A stretch of DNA of 64,000 nt from Theocolax elegans (Eukaryota; Arthropoda; Insecta; Hymenoptera; Cerocephalidae), in assembly GCA_026168455.1 (NCBI GenBank), contig CM047431.1, positions 43,899,466 through 43,963,465 on the forward strand, written 5' to 3'. This document shows, in pieces, positions 22,932 to 34,142 of this stretch. Under the pieces are notes generated by a model that was not told the DNA's origin, did not search any database, and saw only the letters and a program-made list of their open reading frames with translations. Within the stretch, counting starts at the first letter, position 1; each line of letters begins with the position of its first letter. Position numbers and translations under genes: made by a program.

Positions 22932-24480
22932 ACAATTAATCGTAAACGTTCTTCACAATTCGCCAAATATCCAGAAAATATAATAAAAAAAATTAAAAAA
23001 TAGGTCATCCGTGTAATGAATATATATATAAAGATAAGTCGTGACGTCGAATAATAAAATAGTACGGCTCTTTTCAATCAGAAAGGTTGATGTCGGCATC
23101 CACGAGGAAGGCTAATTGAATCCCCGAGGATTACATTCGCTGAGGCAGCCGAATGGGAATAGTAGCAAATGGGAGTCGACATAAGATGACACGGCGCAAA
23201 AGCCGAGGGTCGGAGAAGGAAGAAAATAACCGGACCCACCACCGTATATAGCGGGAGTACAACACCTCCGACACCGGCACCGGCAGCTCGCTCCATGTGC
23301 TCGCGGCCAGAAACCTAAGTGTTGCGTCCTTAGCTTTATTAAATAAATACGTCGCGCGTCTTCGCATCTAACGAGCTCGTTCCAGCCCTACCACAACTAT
23401 CATCTCGCATCTCTTGCGGCATTTTTACGATTATATGTTACTTTAACTGGATTAAGCCACAAATCTATATAATGAAAATAATATTTTGCAATAATCCGTA
23501 ATTAACGTCGTACAAACGGTTATCGAGTATATTATTCTACCATGGGCGCAAATGAAACAAAAAAAAAATAAGATAAAATTCATAAGGAAAAATGAGTTTA
23601 ATATTCAAATCAGCCGGGAGTATTAAAAATTTATCGATTGACACGAAGATATCGGTAAAGCGTTCCATCAATCATACCTAATTTCGAAGTTTGGAATTAA
23701 TATGGAACTTTATCACGAGTTGAATGAAAAGCGTTAACGAGAGAAGAGCGGAGAGCAAGGAAAGAAAGGTAAGCTCGTTGCCCCGCGCGTAAGTTATGTA
23801 CGCGCGTTTTCACCGCGAGCGCGGGGGCCACACGTTCGCGAGAAACTTTTCGAGGGGACGACTATCTCGGCCTCCTAAAACTTTTATTCCCATAATTACG
23901 TATTAATAAAGACTAATAGCTTTATCGTTGGACTATTAAATCCATGTGGTTGTCTCAACTACCCGAGTGTGCGCGCGGCCACTAACTTTTGCGGTCGCAC
24001 GAGTACACCTGTGAAATACTTAGGATTTTTTTCACTCGATTCAATATTTTCCTTTAAATCATTCCGCGCGTTTCGATGTTAATTAACTTTCCGTTATTCT
24101 GGAAACGTTGATCCGCACGAGTTGTACGTGTTAACAATTTCAAAACCGCGGTTAATTCGTTAAATACTCGACGCGTTATGGTTATCAAGCCTAAATTAAT
24201 TAAAAAATAATTGTTGTTAAAAATAAATCCTATCGCGTACGTTTTAAAAGTTTAGCACCCTCGTTCACGAGGTCTATTGAAATTCTAATACTTTGACTAT
24301 GTACGGGTACAATTACAAACTCTCCGACACTCCGCGCGGTTTAAAATAAAAGGAAACGGAAATGCGTTGCGTGACCATTTATCAAAACCCTGCAACTGAT
24401 TTACTCGCGTTATATCTCGTTTTATGAATGAAAGCTTATACCTTTACCTGACCCCACTGCGTGTAAGTATGTATGTGTAC
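22932..24480. other. Mixed island, no gene assigned
   Basis: 23080-23400 and 23740-24000 are CpG-richer; the rest is AT-rich. The short open frames carry no domains. Confidence 0.3.
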
Positions 24481-25280
24481 ATATACCTATTTAATAAATT
24501 ACGCGAATGAAAATGTTGAAGAAATTCAAACTAGGTTGTAAACGCATACTTTTGTAATTGTGATTTTTATCGGCTTTTCTCACAAGCGCCGGGTAAGCCG
24601 TGCAATTAAAGTTCAAATCTCATCATAAATAATTATAAAATCTGATAAATAAGTTATAAATCAAATAATATCGTAATCTTTGTTATTGAATTTTACTTTC
24701 TACGCGGTACATATGTTTAATAATACACAATAAAATTTCGCGATTAAAAAATAACATTATATTTATAAAATATGTTTTAAGCAAGAAGAGGACCGTGCGT
24801 CCAACCCAAGAATATTGAGTATACAGACTATATCCCATCTAAATCTTTTCTCAAATATTTATTTTAGTAGTAATAACCGTATTTTTTAAATAATATCAAT
24901 TTGAAATTCAAAGTTACAGTGAACAGTATTTACAATAAAAGCAACCGGATTCAAAATAAAATCGTGAAACATTTTATAATACACAATAATTATGTGCAAC
25001 CTGCCATTTTTTTCTTAAAAACCACTACTACCTTTAAACAGTCATTTATTCGATTTGTATTTAGTAAATAACTTTAGCATCTATACTCCTTCCTACTAGA
25101 TATCATGACGGATTTTTAGGTAATTGTAAAATTTGGCTAAAAGTGTCTCGATTCTTGGCTTAAAGTTAGCTGATTTCCAAGGAAATATTATATTTAGCTA
25201 TCGGTATATAAATAAATAAATAAATAATTACATTTACTTTATCGAATTTTAAAAGGAAAAAATATAAAACTGTCAAATAA
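24481..25280. other. No gene seen
   Basis: AT-rich. A weak B-box-like word at 24612 (agttcaaatctc) lacks a matching A box and cloverleaf. Confidence 0.45.
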
Positions 25281-25490
25281 CCATTAAATTATTTCATTTT
25301 TGTTGGGAGGTTACATAAGAAGAATAAAAATCATGAATTCGATTTCGAAAATGTTAAAGTTTTAGATATTGAAAACTGCTGTAAAAAACGTTTGATTTCT
25401 GAAATGCTTCATATTAAAAGTACTAAAAATACTATTAATAAGAAAGAAGATACTGTTATGTTGAGTAGAATTTACAACAACATCTTGTAA
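25281..25490 (+). pseudogene. C-terminal remnant of a Penelope-like element endonuclease
   Basis: An open stretch of 69 codons ending in TAA at 25488 reads NHEFDFENVKVLD and KRLISEMLHIK, then INKKEDTVMLSRIY near the end. These match in order the tail that follows the GIY-YIG nuclease domain in Penelope-like retroelements (family knowledge; not searched). An in-frame stop lies just upstream at 25278, and no RT domain is present, so this is a 5-prime-truncated dead copy. Followed 270 bp downstream by a hammerhead-like motif. Confidence 0.7.
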
Positions 25491-25746
25491 CCGTTGAAAA
25501 TTATTCTTAGAACTTGTAAAATTCTGCGAATCTTATACATATGTCAATCTTTTGTAAACGTTATATATAGCAATAACAATTTTTGCACTTGACTCTACTC
25601 ATCTACGAGTAATGGAAGATCAGTGCTAACTGTTTGACATTTATTTGGTAAAGATTGTTTTGTTATATATAGTGTTTTTTTGTGAACTGTTGTTATTTAA
25701 AAAGATTTTGTATATTTATTTATATTTTTAGTTCAATAAATTAGTA

Positions 25747-25784
25747 CTTGAAGAGGTCTGCAAAACCCGGCAGACGAAACGTCG
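25747..25784 (+). ncRNA. Hammerhead-ribozyme-like motif of a Penelope-like element
   Basis: TTGAAGAG is followed by a perfect 6-bp helix GTCTGC (25756-25761)/GCAGAC (25770-25775) with an 8-nt loop, then GAAACGTC. This follows the hammerhead order CUGANGA, helix II, GAAA, NUH. Penelope-like elements are known to carry hammerhead motifs in their terminal repeats, and the endonuclease tail just upstream is on the same strand. Deviations: U for the first core C, one unpaired G before helix II, and helices I and III not clear. Probably inactive or minimal. Confidence 0.4.
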
Positions 25785-26156
25785 TACAACTTTTAAAATC
25801 AAATTGGTTGTTAATTTCATTACAACCTGGGTTTAACCCTTTAAAATCGTTATTTTGAATTTATCATAACCATGAAGGGTGTACATTCTAAAATAAACAT
25901 ATGAATATTTAGAAATTTATGGAAAATAAAAAATAAATAAATATTTCCCTAATTTTTTGAGTAAAATACTGAGGTTCTCTTGTTTTTCTTATTTTTATCT
26001 AAATTATTCAAAATAATTGAGAATATTTTTCAAATTTTTACTATGCTGGATAGTCACTTTTCCCAGAGTGGGAAGCTTCGAATTATGCTTTTTTTAGAGC
26101 TCGATATTTATTATACAATTATTTTCACTATATGCTTAATTAAAAGTAAATATAAA
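25785..26156. other. No gene seen; probable rest of the Penelope-like tail
   Basis: AT-rich. The ttacaacctgggtttaaccc sequence right after the motif may still belong to the element. Its limit was not found. Confidence 0.3.
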
Positions 26157-27335
26157 TTCCAAACCACAATGACTATCAATATTGCATAAACGTTTGATAC
26201 CAACGCTCAAAAGCAATAATGGGTACCAATATTGGTTCAACGTTGGGTGCCAACGTTGAAACCAATAATGAGTACCAATATTGGTCCAACGTTGGGTACC
26301 AATATTGATTCAACGTTGGGTACCAATATTGATTCAACGTTGGGTACCAACATTGGTCCAACGTTGGCTACCAACATGGCAACGTTGGGTACCCCTCTTG
26401 ATTCAACGTTGGGTACCAACATTGGTCCAACGTTGGCTACCAACATTGGTCCAACGTTGGGTACCAATATTGATTCAAAATTGGGTACCAATATTGATTC
26501 AACGTTGGATACCAACTTTGGTCCAACGTTGGGTACCCACATTCCAAACCAACTATGGCACAGGGATGGGCGATTCTACTCGATTCTCTAAAATTTATTC
26601 GATTCTTTTTTTAAAGTATCGATTATTTATTCGATTCTTGAAGAATCGATACTCCAGAAACAAAGAATTGATACTCCAGAAACGAAGAATCGATACGACT
26701 ATACGACAGCACTTATATGAATTACGAAAATATTCTGTATTAAGTGGTTTTACAAAACTTAAAACATGACAAGTGGTTTACAATACTTAGAACACGAAAA
26801 ACGGCAAAGAAGCATTGAGCAGAGCAGGATGATGTGAAAACCATGCGGTGCCCGACCGTATTCCAATTTACGACGTTGAAAAATGTATAAGAATCAACGA
26901 CTGAGTACTGATAATATGATAATATAAAAATAGTAATAGTGAATTAGTGTCTATAAGTAAATAGAAATCTGTATAATCATAGAGGCTATTAGTATGTACA
27001 GCATAGCTATTACATTACAGCATAGATTAACGAAAAACTAATTTTGAAAACTTAATCTCCAAGTATTTTTAATTTCAAATTTTCAACCCGATGTTGGTAC
27101 CCAACGTTGAATCAATATTGGTACCCAACGTTGAATCAATATTGGTACCCAACGTTGAATCAATATTGGTACCCAATGTTGAATCAATATTGGTACCCAA
27201 CGTTGGACCAATATTGGTACTCATTATTGGTTTGAACGTTGGCACCCAACGTTGAACCAATATTGGCACCCATTATTGGTTTTGAAAATTGGTATCAAAC
27301 GTTTATCCAATATTGATAGTCATTGTGGTTTGGAA
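26157..27335. mobile_element. Foldback (FB-type) element with arms of 24-bp tandem repeats
   Basis: ttccaaaccacaatgact at the left end reappears inverted at the right end (agtcattgtggtttggaa, 27318-27335). Arms then run inward as tandem arrays of a 24-bp unit, caacgttgggtaccaatatt plus gatt (left array 26201-26560, right array about 27088-27320). The unit is itself nearly palindromic (CAACGTTG, CCAATATTGG). The middle (26560-27085) has no transposase and holds gaatcgat/attcgatt words. Long inverted arms of short tandem repeats are the hallmark of Drosophila FB-like elements, so the resemblance is structural. Because 24 is divisible by three, the arrays stay open in several frames on both strands and give spurious proteins with an 8-residue period. 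Confidence 0.75.
26201..26560. repeat. 24-bp minisatellite, left arm
   Basis: About fifteen imperfect units, with variants gattcaacg, ggtccaacg and ggctacc. One unit is disrupted by catggcaacg near 26375. Confidence 0.85.
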
Positions 27336-27392
27336 CGTTGGTATCCAATATTGGTATTCACTATTGGAATTTGAATGTTGGTACCGAAGGTT
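27088..27392. repeat. 24-bp minisatellite, right arm
   Basis: About ten to twelve units in inverted order relative to the left arm. The array continues 57 bp past the matched end at 27335, which means the right side has extra units or the true end is further out. Confidence 0.8.
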
Positions 27393-27720
27393 GATTTTCT
27401 ATTGCAGAAACTTTATGGAGTTTAAGCAAACAAATATATAAATATTTAATTAAAGATACTTGTTGCTTATGTCGATTTGATTTCAGTATTTTCTATTGCA
27501 GAAACTCTATGAAGACTCATATAAAACATGTTAGTTTTTCTGTCGAGAAGTAGATCCAAAAGTTCACCTCGTGTAATGTAATTTTTATATTTCCAGGTAT
27601 ATTCGAAATGTCCTGAGGTTTTTTAAACATTTGCTTTTTAAAGCTTAGTAAATGACTTAGAGATGGATGTTGAATGTTTGACTTGATCGTAGTTATGTTA
27701 GTGACCGGTGTTATGTCTAG
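27393..27720. other. No gene seen
   Basis: The word ttttctattgcagaaact occurs twice (near 27395 and 27490), probably a local duplication. Nothing else recognised. Confidence 0.4.
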
Positions 27721-28093
27721 CTATTTCAATTCTTGAAGAATAACTACCGTGGGTATGCAGGGTTGAACGTTAGAGATTAGGACTCTTCTTGCCTTTGATA
27801 CCAAGGGTCTAATTGATAAAACATTTTTACCTACGGTTATCGCACTTTTAACCTTAACGAGTTTTTCTGCGAGTTCTCCGTCACTTATACAAAAACACAC
27901 TCTTCTTTGATTTATGCGAGAAGCATACAGGATATTCTTCGGATTAGCAACATTTGCTAAGAGCAATTGCATAATCTTGCACTGAAAAACCTTCGACTGA
28001 ATCGACTACGATAGCATGTTCCCTAGTTAGTACTTTTTCATACTGAGCTATAGATGCAAACGATTGCATTGGGTCTGCTTGACTACTTGCCAT
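27721..28093 (-). pseudogene. Frameshifted ORF1/gag-like fragment of a retroelement
   Basis: A minus-strand ATG at 28093-28091 opens a frame reading MASSQADPMQSF...GFSVQDYAIAL that ends in a stop near 27955. The shifted frame continues LANVANPKNILYASRINQRR, a CFCISDGELAEKLVK segment and RRVLISNVQPCIP to a stop at 27721. The text resembles the N-terminal nucleic-acid-binding or gag-like ORFs of insect mobile elements, but I cannot name the clade. There is no zinc knuckle; it is truncated just before where knuckles would follow. Assignment is from memory of family style only. Confidence 0.4.
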
Positions 28094-29320
28094 TTTTTAA
28101 CGTTAGTAATTATGTACGCGAGTCTCTGTAGTCAGAGACTCAGCGAGATTACTTAAACTTAGATATAGATTAAATTTTAAAATTAAAATGTTTATGATAA
28201 ATTGCCATACTCGACACTCAGCACTTCTAACTCGTCTTATACAATCACGCGCTTATAATGTTTACGAAGAGCGATTATAAACACGTCTTGCTCGTACGAG
28301 TGTTCGAATTAAACTCATATTTTAATTTTTAATGAATCACTATAATTAATTTGTGCTCATTTTACACATATAATTTAGAATAATTACAAAATTAAATTTA
28401 CCAATATACATAAAGTAATTTATGAAAATATATAATTTGACAACTTCTTTGTTGTCAAAGCTACGCTCGTACTTCGTTTTGATTTAGGAACTCCGAACTG
28501 GAAGATCTAAGGTTATTTTTCTAATACATATAATTCACATTATTTTACGTAAATTTAAGATCCGTACAGATAACAACTATTTATACTTACTAAAACAACT
28601 TAAAAACAACCTTCATAAGTAAGTATTATATAAGATACATTAAGTAAGATAAAAATTATAAAAAAAATTAAAATAGCTATAATGTCAATTATTAAATTTA
28701 ATTGAATGTTATATGTACGTTTATAACGTAAACAAATGTTCGCCTTTATACAATTTTTGACAGTTTTTAAACCGTTCAATGATTTTTAGTTCTAAAGCAA
28801 GATTCCTTTATATTCATTGCATATATTTTTATTATTGCTCAGTCATGGTCTTGCGATGATTGCGAGCACCAAAAATATAGAATATGATTTATTATATTAT
28901 GTTATTTTAAAATTGTAATATCTCTAGCTACATTATTAGCAAAGAGGATAGGGCTAAGCCTGATTAGGGAACAGATTTATTTAAATTTATATCATATAAA
29001 TTCTATAATTTAAAATACAATTTATTACAAAACATGTTTTATTAATTACAGAAACAAATTTTAAATTTAATTTATAATTTTTGTTAAAATTTTGTGTTTA
29101 ATTTGGTAATTTATCTATTCCCTGCTTTGACAATATAGTTGATGCATTTCAATTTATTGATAAAATTATGTAAATAAAATGAAATAATAATATAATAAAT
29201 ATAATTAAAATAATGTAATAATATACATTTATTTTTTATACAATTTTTATAACATTATACTTTAAGATTAAAAAAAGTTATACCATCACTGGCATAAAAA
29301 TGAAAACATTGTTTTCATGG
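28094..29320. other. No gene seen
   Basis: Very AT-rich. No element could be delimited. Confidence 0.45.
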
Positions 29321-29340
29321 TTAGAATTTTATCAATGTTT

Positions 29341-29365
29341 GTCTTTCTCTCTCTCTCTCTCTCTT

Positions 29366-29400
<35 letters not shown>
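29341..29400. repeat. (CT)n microsatellite
   Basis: About 55 bp of CT with two interruptions. It creates an Arg-Glu repeat in a minus-strand frame. The 29401-29548 part of that frame has balanced composition but no recognised domain and no ATG start. Confidence 0.9.
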
Positions 29401-29401
<1 letters not shown>

Positions 29402-29913
29402 GTAAGCTATACACAGCTCCTTTGAAAGCTCTGTTACTTTTGTAACACTAATCTTGATTTTTCTTACTCCTTGGAGTAAATTGTCCACAGAAGAGTCCTC
29501 AATGCGGCCCTGAAGCTTTCTGCTAATCTGCATCTCACTTTCTTGCACTTAGTCGGCCGCGAGTGACTTTTCTGGATGCAGTCTTGACATTTTGAGGTTA
29601 AACCTTGGAGAGATACCTGTTTACTCGTGCTGTTGGAGCGACAATATTTCGGTCTACAACGATCTACGTCTACGCCTCTTCAATAGCAGCGTTTTATACT
29701 TGTTACTGACTTTATTTAGTGTGTTATTTACAGTGAGTTATTAGTTATTGTAGTTTTGCGCATATAATTTTATTTTTGAGGTTAATGAGACACGTGCTTA
29801 CTATTACCGACTGAGTCAAGCTTTCGCACAAATAGTTTTCTATTTTTACCGCTAGATGTCGGGTCGATGCAAGATTTTGCCTGCTTTTGTATATACGTAC
29901 TATGAATGTTAGT

Positions 29914-30013
29914 NNNNNNNNNNNNNNNNNNNNNNNNNNNNNNNNNNNNNNNNNNNNNNNNNNNNNNNNNNNNNNNNNNNNNNNNNNNNNNNNNNNNNNN
30001 NNNNNNNNNNNNN
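29914..30013. other. Assembly gap, 100 N
   Basis: Exactly 100 Ns, a conventional placeholder for a gap of unknown size. Sequence on the two sides may not be truly adjacent. Confidence 0.98.
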
Positions 30014-30584
30014 TATACGTTTTTACACATTTTTGATCATACTCTATTACAAAGGTGTAAAATAAGTGAGAAAGGTGGTTAAAAAAATTAAAATTTTATT
30101 TTGGATTTATCATCTATATATATATATATATCAAAATTCATCCGTTCTCCGGTGTCCGGTATCCCAAAAGTTACAAGAATTAAACGTATCTGTGGAGTGG
30201 AAGGGTTAACGCTGAATACGACAACCACTCATCATTTATCTCACATCTAATGATAGGTGCAGGAGGAGTCATGAGGGTGGTGGGGGGGGGGATAAAATTA
30301 GAAAATTTTCTAAATATTTTATAGAGGTTATCGGTATATATGAATTAGAATATGACGACCATAGCATAATAAAAGTGTTAGCAAATAATATATAAAATTT
30401 ATCAAAGCAATTTCATATACATAAATAATCTTAGTGTTTCTAAGACATCTGCCCTGGAAATTTCAACATTACACAAGTACAATAACACATAAAAAATATA
30501 ATTTATATATGTGTATGTCTATATATATAGTAAATAAATTTAATGAATATAAGTACAATGTAAATAATAATTTACAATATGCTT

Positions 30585-31170
30585 ATTATAATACCGCAGA
30601 AACTAATAAATTATTTAAAGTAACTGAAGTAATATACGAAAAGTTAAACGATAAGATAGGTATTGCCGCAATTTTTCTAGATTTAACTAAATCTTTTGAT
30701 ACCGTAAATCATAATATATTAGTGCAAAAAATGGAGAATATAAGTTTTAGAGGAATAGGCAAAAAGTATGACTATTGTTATCCAAGTAATAGAAAACAGC
30801 TTAAACAACTTATAAAAGTAAATAATACAAAACGTTGTCTCCAAACTGTAACAAGTTACCATATTCGGACCATTATTCTTTAAAATGTACATGAATGATG
30901 CATTAAAATTATGTAAAGAAGACTATAATGTAATATCTTAAGCGGATGACACCGTTATTTAGTTCCAAGTACTGAGATGGACAGAATAAATAAATAAATA
31001 AAGTATCTAAAGGACTGGTTAGATAAAAATTAATCCTCTTTTAATATTTTTAAAATGGCCAGCATTACTTTTGAAGATATTATAACATTTTGAAATAAAA
31101 ATACATGATCAAAAATTGTATGATTGCAATATGCAAAGTATTTTAGATGTACTAATCGATTGTCGTATAT
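30585..31170 (+). pseudogene. Non-LTR retrotransposon reverse transcriptase fragment
   Basis: Reads IYEKLNDKIGIA, AIFLDLTKSFDTVNHNIL and ISFRGIGKKYDYCYPSNRKQ in one frame, matching the RT palm region (the F-D-x-V-N-H motif A area) of Jockey/CR1-like elements. After a frame change near 30860 it continues KMYMNDALKL and a stop directly before ADDTVI, the place of the YADD catalytic box. Then come KYLKDWLDKN and, in another frame, FEIKIHDQKLYDCNM. Multiple stops and frame changes make it dead; 5-prime and 3-prime parts are missing. Confidence 0.8.
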
Positions 31171-31211
31171 AATGTTAAGTAAGATAGAATAAATATATTA
31201 GTATTTTTTAT

Positions 31212-31405
31212 TATTATTTAAACGTCGCTAGTTTGTATGCTCCCAAGTCGGTGCGAATCGAGGAGGGAGAGAGAATACGATGTCTTTGTAAAGAAAACGG
31301 TTGTTGAAAATAGAATAAAGATGAAAAATCGAAGCTGGGACACAGCTTTGGGACAAATTATTGAGATGTTTGATTAGCTCACAGAATCCAAAGAAGGGAT
31401 AATAC
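31212..31405 (-). pseudogene. Non-LTR 3-prime end fragment
   Basis: On the minus strand, 31310-31212 reads gctagcgacgtttaaataa after a gaatcg-caccga stretch, similar to the 3-prime end of the insert at 40323-40619 (gagcgacgttaaataacat). This indicates a 5-prime-truncated copy of a related element. The upstream limit is approximate. Confidence 0.45.
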
Positions 31406-31410
31406 GAGTT

Positions 31411-33150
31411 TTTTTTTCATTTATTTATTTAACGTCACATCCCCTTTTCAGGTATTAGCGACTGTTTATAACAATAATTACATTCATATTTACATTATAA
31501 TATATACATATTTATACAAGTATTGGACAAGTATTGGATTAAATTTAAAGTGAATTTCTTAGCTTGATATTGTCTATGAACTTGATTAAATTAGAACACT
31601 GAACTATGTTATTAAGTATTCCACTTAAACTATTTTCCAATCTGAGATCTTCACGTTCTTTTTTATATAATGGGCATTGAGTGATTATATGGTCCATTGT
31701 AATGTTAATTTTGCATAATTCACATTTATTTTGTCCCTTCTTACTTATTAGGTGTTTATGTGAAATTTTTGTGTGTCCTATACGAATGCGAGTTAGTATC
31801 ACTTGATCTCTTCTATTGAATTTAGTTGCAGAGTTCGAATCGAATACATTATTTTTTATTTTTGTAAGTGCATTGCTGTAAGATTATTTTTTCCAAATTT
31901 TATTCCATTCTTTATTAATTTTGTTTTTGATAAGTTTATATATATATATGGGCTATTTCACGTCAAGTGGTTCGATGAAAATTTTAAATCGCTCCAAAAT
32001 TTGAAAACAGGCTGGAAATATCTTCCAGAAGAGAGAAAAAAAATTTTAGGTGTTAAAAATAATTTGCCTGAGAGTAATTCCACCATAAAAAATGGAAATT
32101 TTTCAATTTTTTAGGAAAATTTCTATTTTCAAAGCCATTTATCTCAAAATCTATTGATTTTTTTTAAAAAACATTACAAACAACTTTTGTTCAAAATAAT
32201 CTTTAGAACTTATCTACCTGGGTTACAATTCTTAATTTTAAAATCTCGAAGAGATAGAACGCCCGAAAATAATGAATATCAAAAAAAGGCGACCACGCCA
32301 CAATCGATTTTGATCTAACACCGCTCAAAAGATCACATTTTTCGAGAGCTTTCGAATGGCGGTGGTTAGATTATTGGCCAAGACCGCTGGTGTAAGTTAT
32401 GCCCTAAAATACATGAAAATTAGTGATTTTATGAGGTTTATGAGGCATAACTTACACCAGCGGTCTTGGCCAATAATCTAACCACCGCCATTCGAAAGCT
32501 CTCGAAAAATGTGATCTTTTGAGCGGTGTTAGATCAAAATCGATTGTGGCGTGGTCGCCTTTTTTTGATATTCAATATTTCTAAGTGCCCTATCTCTTCG
32601 AGATTTTAAAACTAAGAATTGTAACCCAGGTAGATAAGTTCTAAAGATTCTTTTGAACAAAAGTTGTTTATAATGTTTTTTTCAAAAAAATCAATAGATT
32701 TTGAGATACATGGTTTTGAAAATAGAAATTTTCCTAAAAAATTGAAACATTTCCATTTTTTATGGTGGAATAACTCTCAGGCAAATTATTTTTAACACCT
32801 AAAATTTTTTTCTATCTTCTGGAAGATATTTCCAGCCTGTTTTCAAATTTTGGAGCGATTTAAAATTTTTATCGTACCACTTGACGTGAAATAGCCCATA
32901 TATATCTTCTTTGTTATATTTATTATGAAAGTCTCCATATTGAAGTTGTCTGGTTAGGTTAACCGTTTTATCTAATGATTCTTTTTGTTCATTAGTTAGC
33001 TGAGATAGACTTAATAAGATGTTGTGATTGGAAGTAATAATATGGTTTTTGATTGAAAGTGATAATTCATTATTATTCTTTTTATTGTTTAATAAATTCT
33101 TGATAAAATTTGGTGGTTCGATGTGGATTATAATCTCGTTATGTTAATAC
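31411..33150 (-). pseudogene. 3-prime part of a non-LTR retrotransposon, split by a palindrome
   Basis: Minus strand, from the A-run at 31411-31419 (tail gacgttaaataaataaat plus A9). The ORF2 C-terminus at 31545-31802 reads ILTRIRIGHTKISHKHLISK and a C-x2-C-x7-H-x4-C zinc motif, typical of the end of I/R1/Jockey-like pol proteins after the RNase H domain. Upstream, WNKIWKK is followed by an in-frame stop near 31880. The frame resumes beyond the inserted palindrome at about 32906-33150 (SLSQLTNEQKESLDKTV). No RT domain remains. Confidence 0.7.
31950..32897. mobile_element. Long-palindrome element, 948 bp (family P, copy 1)
   Basis: Starts GGGCTATTTCACGTCAAGTGG and ends with the complement (CCACTTGACGTGAAATAGCCC). 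Arms of about 470 bp pair almost perfectly around 32423, including the block ggtgtaagttatgccc and its complement near the centre. It lies in a TATATATA/ATATATAT tract inside the dead non-LTR copy, so TA-type target duplication is likely. Noncoding. Same family as 42292-43286. Confidence 0.85.
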
Positions 33151-34142
33151 GTGTTACTTTCTATTATTTTAATATAATACACACACAAAAAGAAAGAGAC
33201 GGTGTATTCGTTATTCTGATCCGGTTTAATACTTAGGGTAAGAACAAACATACCCATCAACGATATACCATTATATTGATTTCCCATTATTATCGTTTAA
33301 TACGTAACTGCGCGCGGTCGGTCATTCGTAATTCGTACTCGAGGAAAGAATGCTGCTCATCGGTGTAACTGGCCGATAATCGGCTTCGTAAATGGGTATA
33401 ACCTTACCTCGGCGTCCCGAGAGAAGAAGTTCGCGTCTGGTGCTGTTGAAAATATCCGAGGAAACGATAATCCCCGGAGGTACGATCGCACTTTCCTAGG
33501 ACGCGATCGCTTAAGGCATCCTCTATTATGCATTTAGGATCAAAGCAACGCCATAATGGATAGTCTTGGCCCTTCAGCGTTTGAATTTTCTTAGGGGAAA
33601 ACTCATACCGTACCCCTTTGAGGTTCAGGAAATCGAAAGTATATACGATACTTACGAGAAAACGAGATGCGAAATTGTTTTTTTCTAATTTTACCTTTTT
33701 TTCTTCCACTTTGCCAAGTTATGGAATATCCAAGTAGGGATTATTATCGCCATCATCTTTAAACGGCTTTGAACGATATTAACCATCGATTACGTATATG
33801 GGCAATTTTCGATTTTATATCGTGATATCATCGGTATAGTAATAGTCGTAGAAGACTGTTATGAATTCATCAACAGCTATAGACGACTAAAAATGTTAAA
33901 AAGTTCAATGTTAAGCATTCTTTAAATATATCTCTACAAAATTGATTAAAATTCTTGTAAAGTCTAAGCGAACTTTTCTGCGAAATATTAATTATTTGAC
34001 TTTTACGTAATGTAAACTAAAATATTAATTGCATTTACATTTATATTTATGATTTTTTAATTAACCGCTACTCGCCGCGCGTGGCCTAAAATAATTAATA
34101 TGATATACCATTACTACAATGAAGTTTTAATTGCTCTCGTCA
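33151..34142. other. No gene assigned; GC-richer 33300-33720
   Basis: 33300-33720 is CpG-richer and repeat-free. A minus-strand open frame of 101 residues (33404-33709) has balanced composition but starts with GTG, has no ATG and no known domain. Possibly exon or conserved noncoding DNA. Confidence 0.3.

Noticed and set aside
24530..24625. Possible tRNA (B-box-like agttcaaatctc)
   Set aside because: No convincing A box, acceptor stem or terminator.
26232..26769. Long plus- and minus-strand open frames with an 8-residue period (GTNIDSTL-type)
   Set aside because: The 24-bp repeat unit is a multiple of three without stops, so several frames on both strands stay open. No start context or domain; this is minisatellite.
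29321..29548. Minus-strand frame next to the (CT)n tract
   Set aside because: No ATG at its start, a stop directly upstream, and an Arg-Glu tail from the microsatellite. The middle part could be a mobile-element scrap, but I cannot support it.
33404..33709. 101-residue minus-strand open frame
   Set aside because: Begins at GTG with no ATG, no recognised domain, no splice evidence.
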